DNA from: Thermodesulfovibrio yellowstonii DSM 11347
GTDB lineage: Bacteria; Nitrospirota; Thermodesulfovibrionia; Thermodesulfovibrionales; Thermodesulfovibrionaceae
Length of the DNA: 64,000 nucleotides
Reading direction: 5' to 3'
Assembly: GCF_000020985.1 (NCBI RefSeq)
Contig: NC_011296.1
Coordinates: forward strand, 620,001 to 684,000
Both the position numbers and the translations under genes were made by a program. This document shows, in pieces, positions 57,028 to 64,000 of the stretch. Under the pieces are notes generated by a model. It worked only from the letters and a program-made list of their open reading frames with translations. It was not told the origin of the DNA and made no database searches. Every line of letters begins with the position of its first letter. The first letter of the stretch is position 1.

Positions 57028-58005
57028 ATGGAGATTTCAAGAAGAGGATTTTTAGCATTATCATCAGCTATAGGCGCATCTTTGTTATTGGGAAATAATG
57101 CAGAGGCAGTTGAAGGTAAGTATGCGACATTAATTGACCTTACTAAATGCGATGGTTGTAAAGATGAGCCTATCCCAAGATGTGTAAAAGCATGTAGAGA
57201 ATACAATAAAGATAGATTCCCAGAACCCAAAAAGCCTATTCAGCCTTATTGGCCAAGAAAAACCTATGAAGACTGGTCAGACAAAAAAAATAAAATTGAT
57301 ACCTTGACTCCCTATAACTGGATTTTTGTTCAAAAACTCAATGTTGATGGGCAAGAGATTAATATTCCAAGAAGGTGTATGCATTGCGATAATCCTCCAT
57401 GTGTGAGAGAATGTCCCTTTGGTGCTTTAACCAAGCAGCCTGAGGGTAATTCTGTGATAAATGATAAAATCTGCTTTGGTGGTGCTAAATGTAGAGATGT
57501 CTGTCCATGGCATATTCCTCAGAGACAAGCAGGTGTTGGTATATATTTACAAATTCTTCCTAAGTATGCTGGAGGTGGGGTTATGTATAAATGTGACCTT
57601 TGTAAAGATAAAATCAGAAAAGGCGAGGAGCCTGCCTGCGTTACAGCATGTAGAGACCGACTTAAAGAAAATGCGGTTTTCAGTTTTGGTGAAAGAAAAG
57701 CTATTTATGAACTTGCATACAGAAAAGCTCAAGAAGAAGGACTTTATATTTATGGAGATAAACAAAATGGAGGAACATCAACGCTTTATATTTCAAAAAT
57801 TCCTTTTGAAGCAATAGAAAAAGTTTTAAAAGCAAAAAAAGAAAAATTTCAAATGCCTGTAAAGGTTGAAAATAAAATAGAATCAAAATTCAATCCAATT
57901 GGAAAATTGGTTTTAGCTTCAGGATTTATTTCAATGGCTGCAGCTTTTATAGGAGCTCTTTCTTCCAGAAAAACTAAAAAGGAGGATGAAACCAATGAGA
58001 AATAA
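57028..58005 (+). CDS. Tat-exported four-cluster ferredoxin subunit (HybA/DmsB-like)
   Basis: The 325-residue protein opens with a Tat signal (ISRRGFLALSSAIGASLLL). Four Cys groups follow: CDGCKDEPIPRCVKAC, CMHCDNPPCVRECP, CFGGAKCRDVCPW and CDLCKDKIRKGEEPACVTAC, predicting four [4Fe-4S] clusters. A C-terminal hydrophobic segment (about residues 292-310) anchors it. This is the electron-transfer subunit type of Mo/W oxidoreductases or hydrogenases. No catalytic subunit is adjacent. Confidence 0.9.
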   Translation: MEISRRGFLALSSAIGASLLLGNNAEAVEGKYATLIDLTKCDGCKDEPIPRCVKACREYNKDRFPEPKKPIQPYWPRKTYEDWSDKKNKIDTLTPYNWIFVQKLNVDGQEINIPRRCMHCDNPPCVRECPFGALTKQPEGNSVINDKICFGGAKCRDVCPWHIPQRQAGVGIYLQILPKYAGGGVMYKCDLCKDKIRKGEEPACVTACRDRLKENAVFSFGERKAIYELAYRKAQEEGLYIYGDKQNGGTSTLYISKIPFEAIEKVLKAKKEKFQMPVKVENKIESKFNPIGKLVLASGFISMAAAFIGALSSRKTKKEDETNEK

Positions 58006-58651
58006 AATAAAAAGACATAGCATAATTGAAATTATTGAACACTGGAGTATAGCCTTGTCTGGAATAATTTTACTTTTTACTGGGCTTGGTTGCCTTCCTC
58101 TTTACAAGAGATATTATATAACTGATTTGCCTGGATTTGCATGGACTGGTGATTTTTATAATGTCACATTGATTCATTATATTGCTTCAATAGTGTTTGT
58201 AGCAGGTGTAATTTTTCATGTTTTTTATCATGGATTAAGAAAAGATTTCGCTCTCTTGCCTAAAAAGGGTGATTTGTCTCAAAGCATTAAAGTGCTATTA
58301 GCAATGATTGGAATTGGTAAAGAACCTCCATCAGACAAATATCTGCCCGAGCAAAGAATTGCTTATGTTGGAATTGGCTTGATAGTTTTGATTTTGACAG
58401 TTACAGGTATTATAAAAGTTCTTAAAAATCTTGAATGGATTGTGCTTTCTCCAGGGTTAGAATCAATTAATACATTGGTTCATACTCTAACAGGTTTTTT
58501 ATTTATAATTGCATTTTTTGTTCATGTTGCAACAGTTATTTTATTTAAATCAAACTGGCCACTGCTAAAAAGTATGTTCACAGGATGGGTTGATGAAGAA
58601 TATGTAAAACAAAGACATTCAATATGGTATAAAAAAATTAAGATGCACTAA
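57995..58651 (+). CDS. Membrane cytochrome b subunit (FdhC/PhsC/b561-like)
   Basis: The 218-residue protein has four hydrophobic segments (about 14-35, 58-80, 120-140, 160-185) with likely haem His in IEHWSIALSG, LIHYIASIVF, HVFYHG and VHTLTGFLFIIAFFVH. It resembles the cytochrome b subunits that move electrons between quinone and periplasmic Fe-S subunits. I choose ATG 57995 since the one at 57986 lies too close to the GGAGG site. It overlaps the ferredoxin gene by 11 nt, so the pair forms a membrane module. Confidence 0.88.
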   Translation: MRNKIKRHSIIEIIEHWSIALSGIILLFTGLGCLPLYKRYYITDLPGFAWTGDFYNVTLIHYIASIVFVAGVIFHVFYHGLRKDFALLPKKGDLSQSIKVLLAMIGIGKEPPSDKYLPEQRIAYVGIGLIVLILTVTGIIKVLKNLEWIVLSPGLESINTLVHTLTGFLFIIAFFVHVATVILFKSNWPLLKSMFTGWVDEEYVKQRHSIWYKKIKMH

Positions 58652-58762
58652 TTTTAGGCAAACAATAAATTTTTCCGTATTTATCGTAGCTTTTCAGAAA
58701 GATTAACAGAGTTTTTAACAAAATTTGTTTAAAAGCTAAAAATTCTTTAATTTCCAAGAGAT

Positions 58763-59008
58763 TTAAAGTTCAAGGAATTTCTTTCTAATAACCTCTCTGA
58801 TTCTTTCATCAGAGGGGTCAGGTTCTGATAAAAATAACTCTATTAGTCTTACTGAATTATTAGAAAGACAATTTGGACATTTATCTTGAATATGAATAGC
58901 AAAACAATCCATGCAAAAAAGAGCTAATCTGAAAGGAATTAGACATTTACCAAACTTTTGTCTTATTGTGCATTTTTCTTCAATTTCATATATTTTTGTT
59001 TTTTCCAT
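58763..59008 (-). CDS. Small Cys-rich protein of unknown function
   Basis: The 81-residue protein has Cys at about 13, 22, 32, 35, 44 and 47, including CMDC and CPNC pairs with a nearby His, suggesting a zinc or Fe-S site. The C-terminal 20 residues are helical (PSDERIREVIRKKFLEL). I do not recognise the family. TATAAT lies 5 nt before the ATG, so it is probably leaderless. A Fur-like palindrome lies about 80 bp upstream. Confidence 0.6.
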   Translation of the reverse strand: MEKTKIYEIEEKCTIRQKFGKCLIPFRLALFCMDCFAIHIQDKCPNCLSNNSVRLIELFLSEPDPSDERIREVIRKKFLEL

Positions 59009-59013
59009 AAGCT

Positions 59014-59019
59014 ATTATA
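59014..59019 (-). promoter_or_regulatory. -10 box of the small Cys-rich gene
   Basis: On the minus strand TATAAT (59019-59014) lies 5 nt before the ATG at 59008, without a Shine-Dalgarno. No strong -35 is present at 17 bp. Confidence 0.45.
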
Positions 59020-59086
59020 TACCAAAATTGGCAATATAAATAAAAAAATTTTTTTCCAATTTAAAAAATTTTTAATAAAAATCAGA

Positions 59087-59098
59087 TGATAATTATCA
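59087..59098. promoter_or_regulatory. TGATAATTATCA palindrome, Fur-like half-site pair
   Basis: A perfect 12-bp palindrome resembling the TGATAAT/ATTATCA arms of Fur boxes but without the central base. It lies between the sir2 stop and the promoter of the small Cys-rich gene. Short AT-rich palindromes are common here, so it may be chance. Confidence 0.3.
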
Positions 59099-59116
59099 CT
59101 AAAAACAGACTTGCCA

Positions 59117-59887
59117 TTAAAATTTTTCTGATTTTATTACATCCAAGATATCTTTCAAAACTTTTCCAGCACTGTCATAAAATATAATTTCTGCGATCCA
59201 GTCCCACTCTGTCTGGACTTTGTTGATGAAAATAAGTTTCGCACCATTTTGGTAAGCAATTCTTGGAATTGAGGCTGCGGGTTCAACCTGAAGAGATGTG
59301 CCGATAACAAACATGATATCACATTTATTTGCAATTTGTTGAGCCATAAGGAGTTCTTTTTCAGGCATAGGTTCTCCGAAAAATACAATTGTTGGTTTTA
59401 TAATACCTCCACAAACTTCGCATCTTAAATCAAGTTCCTGTTCTTTGAGCATTTTCAGAACTTCCTCAAGAGGATAAACTTTTTCGCAATCAAGGCATAT
59501 ATATCCTCTCTGATTTCCGTGAAGTTCAATAACACTTTTATTACCAGCCATCTGATGAAGTCCGTCAATATTCTGAGTTATTACATATTTGAGAAGCCCT
59601 CTTTTTTCAAGCTCTGCGAGCGCATTATGAGCATTATTTGGTTTTGCATTGATAATTTCCTGAATCAGTTCTCTTTTCATTTTCCAAAATTCATTTCTTG
59701 CTTTTCTATCAATGATAAATTCCTGATAAGTTACGATTCTAAATCTTTGCCATAAACCATTCGGACTGCGAAAATCAGGTATTCCAGATTCTGTAGAAAT
59801 TCCTGCGCCAGTAAAGGCAACAGAGTATGTTGATTTTTTTATGAGTTCATAGGTTTTACTAATTTTTTCGTGGTAAGAAATGTCCAT
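59117..59887 (-). CDS. Sir2-family NAD-dependent protein deacylase
   Basis: The 256-residue sirtuin has FTGAGISTESGIPDFRS near 25-41, the catalytic His in VIELHGNQRG, TQNIDGLHQ, and a structural zinc formed by CLDCEKV and CEVCGG. It removes acetyl or other acyl groups from lysines using NAD. It lies downstream of uvrB with a 41-nt gap and no ribosome site is clear. Confidence 0.94.
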   Translation of the reverse strand: MDISYHEKISKTYELIKKSTYSVAFTGAGISTESGIPDFRSPNGLWQRFRIVTYQEFIIDRKARNEFWKMKRELIQEIINAKPNNAHNALAELEKRGLLKYVITQNIDGLHQMAGNKSVIELHGNQRGYICLDCEKVYPLEEVLKMLKEQELDLRCEVCGGIIKPTIVFFGEPMPEKELLMAQQIANKCDIMFVIGTSLQVEPAASIPRIAYQNGAKLIFINKVQTEWDWIAEIIFYDSAGKVLKDILDVIKSEKF

Positions 59888-59928
59888 GTTTTTTGAAAAT
59901 ATCAGAAAGAAAATTTTCTGTCAAGCTT

Positions 59929-61944
59929 TTAAACTGTAAGTTTCATTCCGAGTTTTAACATTTTTTCTTTTATTTTGAATATCTTATCTCGTATCTCTGC
60001 TGCTTTTTCAAATTCAAGATTCTCTGCTGCGTGCTTCATTTCCTGTTCAAGTTTTTTAATTGTTTCTTCATTTAGTTCATATTCTTCTGCTTCTTCTTTA
60101 ACTACATCTACTGTTACATAATCTTTTTCATAGATTGATGATAAAATGTCTTTTATTTTGCTTTTTACGGTTTCTGGAGATATTCCGTTCTTTTTGTTAT
60201 ACTTCATCTGAATTTCACGTCTTCTTTCAGTTTCTTCAATTGCTTTTTTCATTGAATCTGTTACTGTATCAGCATAAAATATAACAGTTCCATTTATATT
60301 TCTGGATGCTCTGCCTGCTGTTTGAATTAATGACCTTTCAGAGCGAAGAAAACCTTCTTTGTCAGCATCAAATATGGCAACTAAGGATACTTCAGGAAGG
60401 TCAAGTCCTTCTCTAAGAAGATTAACTCCTATAAGCACATCAAACTTTCCAAGCCTTAAATCCTTTAGTATTTCAACTCTTTCAAGAGTGTCAATATCTG
60501 AATGGAGATACTTGGCTTTTATGCCAACAGTTGTGTAGTAATCAGTCAGGTCTTCAGCCATTTTTTTTGTGATTGTGGTTACTAAAACTCTTTCACCTCT
60601 GCTTACCCTTTTATGAATTTCTTCAAGTAGGTCTTCAACCTGATTTGTAGCAGGACGAACCTCAATCTTAGGGTCAACAAGTCCAGTTGGTCTGATAATC
60701 TGTTCAACAATCCTTCCCCCTGATTTTTCAATCTCATAGTCTCCTGGTGTTGCGGATACATAAATTACGTAATTCATTCTATGTTCAAACTCTTTAAATG
60801 TAAGAGGTCTGTTATCAAGAGCAGAGGGAAGCCTAAATCCATATTCTACAAGTGTCTGCTTACGGGAACGGTCTCCTTCATACATTCCTCCAATCTGAGG
60901 CACAGTAACATGGCTTTCATCAATAACTGTAAGAAAGTCTCCCTTTGATGGTCCAGCGTAAATATAATCAATCAATGTAAAGGGAGGTTCTCCAGGAAGT
61001 CTGCCGCTAAGGTGCCTTGAGTAGTTTTCTATTCCGTGGCAGTGTCCGAACTGACTCAAAAGCTCCATGTCAAAACGGGTCCTCTTTTCAATTCGTTCTG
61101 CAAAAAGCTCTTCACCTCTTTCTTTGAAATATTTAATTCTCTCTTGCAGTTCCTCTTCTATAGTCTCAAGAGCTTTTTTAAGTCTTGGTTCAGGAGTTAC
61201 CCAGTGGCTATTTGGTGGAATAAATATTCTTTGTAGCCTTTTTTGCCTGCTTCCTGTAAGAGGGTCAATTTCATAAATAGCATCAATCTCATCATCAAAA
61301 AACTCAACCCTGTAAGCTTTGTCAAGGCAGTGTGATGCGAATATATCAACCACATCTCCTCTAACCCTAAAAGCGCCCCTTCTAAATTCCTCTTCTGCTC
61401 TTATATAAAGTATTTCAACAAGCTTTTTTAGCATAGCATCTCTTTCTGTTTTCATTCCTTCCTCAAGTGTTACATGCATTGACATATAGTCATCGGGAGA
61501 GCCAATTCCATAAATGCAGGAGACAGAAGCAACCACTATTACATCTTGTCTTGTAAGTACAGATAAAGTTGCAGAATGCCTCATTCTATCAATATCATCA
61601 TTAATTAAGGCATCCTTTTCAATATAAGTGTCTGTTTCAGGAATATAGGCTTCGGGTTGGTAGTAGTCATAGTAACTAACATAATATTCCACTGCATTAT
61701 AGGGAAAAAGTTCCTTTAATTCTCCATAAAGTTGAGCAGCGAGGGTTTTATTGTGGGCAATGACAAGTGTAGGCTTATTTACCTTTTCAATTACATTGGC
61801 AATAGTAAAAGTTTTCCCTGAACCAGTAACACCAAGCAAAACCTGATGTTTATAACCTTTTTTAATTCCTTCAACAAGTTGCTTTATTGCTTTTGGCTGA
61901 TCTCCCTTTGGTTTAAAGGAGGTGTAAATTTTAAAATTTCCCAT
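59929..61944 (-). CDS. uvrB: UvrB excision nuclease subunit
   Basis: The 671-residue helicase-like damage verifier has the P-loop LGVTGSGKT at 37-45, a beta-hairpin region with [12 protein letters not shown], motif [11 protein letters not shown], and a C-terminal UVR domain [21 protein letters not shown]. All expected motifs are there. UvrA and UvrC are not in the window. It follows HepT with an 11-nt gap. Confidence 0.97.
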   Translation of the reverse strand: MGNFKIYTSFKPKGDQPKAIKQLVEGIKKGYKHQVLLGVTGSGKTFTIANVIEKVNKPTLVIAHNKTLAAQLYGELKELFPYNAVEYYVSYYDYYQPEAYIPETDTYIEKDALINDDIDRMRHSATLSVLTRQDVIVVASVSCIYGIGSPDDYMSMHVTLEEGMKTERDAMLKKLVEILYIRAEEEFRRGAFRVRGDVVDIFASHCLDKAYRVEFFDDEIDAIYEIDPLTGSRQKRLQRIFIPPNSHWVTPEPRLKKALETIEEELQERIKYFKERGEELFAERIEKRTRFDMELLSQFGHCHGIENYSRHLSGRLPGEPPFTLIDYIYAGPSKGDFLTVIDESHVTVPQIGGMYEGDRSRKQTLVEYGFRLPSALDNRPLTFKEFEHRMNYVIYVSATPGDYEIEKSGGRIVEQIIRPTGLVDPKIEVRPATNQVEDLLEEIHKRVSRGERVLVTTITKKMAEDLTDYYTTVGIKAKYLHSDIDTLERVEILKDLRLGKFDVLIGVNLLREGLDLPEVSLVAIFDADKEGFLRSERSLIQTAGRASRNINGTVIFYADTVTDSMKKAIEETERRREIQMKYNKKNGISPETVKSKIKDILSSIYEKDYVTVDVVKEEAEEYELNEETIKKLEQEMKHAAENLEFEKAAEIRDKIFKIKEKMLKLGMKLTV

Positions 61945-61954
61945 TGTTGATTTT

Positions 61955-62287
61955 TTACTTTAACAGACCTTCTATTAATGGTTTGATAATTGGTAGTTTG
62001 TTTTTAATAACATCCCAGACAATTTCATAATCTATGCCAAAGTAAAAATGTGCAATCTTATCCCTCATCTTTGCCATATATTTCCAAGGAATTTCTTTTG
62101 AGTTTTCTGTTAAATCCTTAGATAATTTTTTAGTAGATTCTCCTATGATATGAATTTGCCATAAAATTGCACTTTTTGTTTTTTCATCTTCAATAAATCT
62201 TTTAAAATCAATATCTTGAATAAAATTTTCTATGAGATTTATAGCAGTGAGGATATCCCGAATAAATAATTCATTTTCTTTTCTCAT
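61955..62287 (-). CDS. hepT: HepT-like HEPN ribonuclease toxin
   Basis: The 110-residue helical protein has R75-x4-H80-x-Y82 (RDKIAHFY), the HEPN active site of HepT. HepT is an RNase whose partner MntA blocks it by AMPylating the Tyr. It overlaps mntA by 4 nt, matching the type VII toxin-antitoxin layout. It lies between uvrB and hemB, so it may share their transcript. Confidence 0.93.
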   Translation of the reverse strand: MRKENELFIRDILTAINLIENFIQDIDFKRFIEDEKTKSAILWQIHIIGESTKKLSKDLTENSKEIPWKYMAKMRDKIAHFYFGIDYEIVWDVIKNKLPIIKPLIEGLLK

Positions 62288-62577
62288 AAAAATATAGCTT
62301 CTTTCATAACTTTTTTCTTTATTTCTTCTCTTATCGCTGAAAGCCTGACAAGATCAATTTTTCTTTTTAGAATTTTTTGCAAATACTCCTCTAAATCAAT
62401 AAGTAAAAAAATATCAGGAGTTTGATCAAAATCTACTAAAATATCAATATCACTTTTTTTATTCGCTATTCCTTTTGCCCATGAACCAAAAATAGCGATT
62501 TTATTTATATTAAATCTAAGTACAATTTCTTTTTTGTGTTTAGCTATGGTTGATTTAATATCATCTAATGATTTCAT
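62284..62577 (-). CDS. mntA: MntA-like nucleotidyltransferase antitoxin
   Basis: The 97-residue minimal nucleotidyltransferase has GS at 31-32 and D43-x-D45 in GSWAKGIANKKSDIDILVDF. Its expected action is to add AMP to the HepT Tyr. It begins just 5 nt after the hemB stop. The active-site residues look intact, so the antitoxin should function. Confidence 0.93.
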   Translation of the reverse strand: MKSLDDIKSTIAKHKKEIVLRFNINKIAIFGSWAKGIANKKSDIDILVDFDQTPDIFLLIDLEEYLQKILKRKIDLVRLSAIREEIKKKVMKEAIFL

Positions 62578-62582
62578 TTTAT

Positions 62583-63554
<972 letters not shown>

Positions 63555-63875
63555 TTATACGCCGCAGGAACCTCCACAACCAGGTCCGCAAGAAGGCATT
63601 GGTCCTTTAAGTATGAATCCTTCCTGCTCTTCATCCTCATAGTAATCAAGCTCAAGCTCGCTTAAGAGATCAAAGGTCTGTTTATCCATATAAACCTTTA
63701 ATCCATCTTTTTCTACTACTTCATCTCCTTCCTGAGGATTTTCATCAATATCAAGGCCAAATGATGGACTACAATATCCTTCAGCTGAGAATATTCTTAA
63801 GCCCCAACCTTCTTTTCCCTCGTTTTTGAGGATTAATTTTGCCTTTTCGGCTGCTTTTTCACTGATACTAAACAC
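63555..63875 (-). CDS. IscA/HesB-family iron-sulfur protein with unusual Cys tail
   Basis: The 106-residue protein has the HesB/IscA fold: KAKLILKNEGKEGWGLRIF, then C35 in EGYCSPSFGLDID. The usual C-terminal CGC/CxC is replaced by a Gly/Cys tail CGPGCGGSCGV with C96, C100 and C104. This tail resembles HesB-like selenoprotein relatives that replace one Cys by Sec; here all are Cys. Likely an Fe-S carrier. It leads the operon with hemB. Confidence 0.88.
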   Translation of the reverse strand: MFSISEKAAEKAKLILKNEGKEGWGLRIFSAEGYCSPSFGLDIDENPQEGDEVVEKDGLKVYMDKQTFDLLSELELDYYEDEEQEGFILKGPMPSCGPGCGGSCGV

Positions 63876-63929
63876 AGCTACCTCCTAAAAATTTTTTCTA
63901 ACTTCAGAATAGCAGTTTTTTTTAATAAT

Positions 63930-63958
63930 TTGCAAGAAAAAAATTAATTGGATAAAAT
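63930..63958 (+). promoter_or_regulatory. Promoter of the gene starting at 63965
   Basis: TTGCAA (63930-63935), 17-bp spacer, TAAAAT (63953-63958). The ATG follows 6 nt later with no ribosome site, so the message is predicted to be leaderless. Confidence 0.5.
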
Positions 63959-63964
63959 ACAACT

Positions 63965-64000
63965 ATGCAATCACTTGAAAACAAAAAAATAGTTAGAGTT
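63965..64000 (+). CDS. Start of an unidentified gene, truncated by window edge
   Basis: ATG 63965 opens a frame MQSLENKKIVRV that continues past the window. Only 12 residues are visible, too few for identification. The well-formed promoter directly before it supports a real start. It is divergent from the IscA-like gene. Confidence 0.45.
   Translation, partial: MQSLENKKIVRV

Noticed and set aside
58687-58745. Possible terminator with TAGCTTTT and AAAAGCTA arms
   Set aside because: The arms are about 36 nt apart, AT-rich and followed by only a short A/T run, so a stable terminator hairpin is unlikely.

Overview
The window is AT-rich bacterial chromosome, densely packed with short gaps and many 4-nt ATGA overlaps. 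Lineage is inferred from gene content only. An incomplete-lactate-oxidation operon (lactate permease, GlcD/GlcF-like and LUD-domain Fe-S proteins), a MetV-MetF pair, a Tat-exported ferredoxin with a membrane cytochrome b, and a type III-A CRISPR system together suggest an anaerobic, probably thermophilic sulfate reducer resembling Thermodesulfovibrio (Nitrospirota). Many promoters carry a -10 box only 5-8 nt before the ATG, so leaderless mRNAs seem common.

Layout. 1-3175 (minus): rho, a hotdog thioesterase and a 3'-truncated purL. 3176-3753: intergenic, with a 267-bp palindrome-rich element that has inverted ends. 3754-22857: a CRISPR/DNA-end-processing island. It holds a CARF protein, csm1-csm2-csm3-csm4-csm5-cas6, a leader region, a 27-repeat array, a decayed two-gene SNF2 cassette (one gene frameshifted, the other with an internal deletion), sbcD-sbcC, and then cas2-cas1 followed by a second, divergent cas1-like gene and a second cas2. 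The second Cas1 lacks the usual Glu and His catalytic residues. This tandem adaptation module, placed directly behind sbcDC, is the most unusual feature.

22858-28286: tRNA-Lys(CUU), ogt, a DUF815 ATPase, and the minus-strand operon ilvC-psd-pssA-leuA. 28417-36090 (plus): a housekeeping run ileS-lspA-tsaE-nadK-UDG-HIT-gmhA-ruvC-HDAC-like. 36087-37738 (minus): a PPC/DUF296 protein and a chemotaxis receptor. 37784-44919 (minus): the lactate operon, whose promoter is preceded by two related palindromes 22 bp apart. 45016-47117 (minus): argD-argF. 47274-55504 (plus): folate/C1 genes, pilB-like, nadB and pyk. 55499-58651: a LysR regulator, a CsoR/CstR-like repressor, a zinc ribbon, and the Fe-S/cytochrome b pair. 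58763-63875 (minus): a small Cys-rich protein, sir2, uvrB, a HepT-MntA toxin-antitoxin pair, hemB and an IscA/HesB-type protein. A new plus-strand gene begins at 63965.

How the CRISPR parts would work together: Cas6 processes array transcripts made from the cas6 side, and the Csm complex binds and cuts target RNA. Csm1 retains its HD and GGDD motifs, so it can be expected to make cyclic oligoadenylate, which the CARF protein would sense. SbcCD may help supply or trim DNA for Cas1-Cas2. The last point is inferred from gene order alone.
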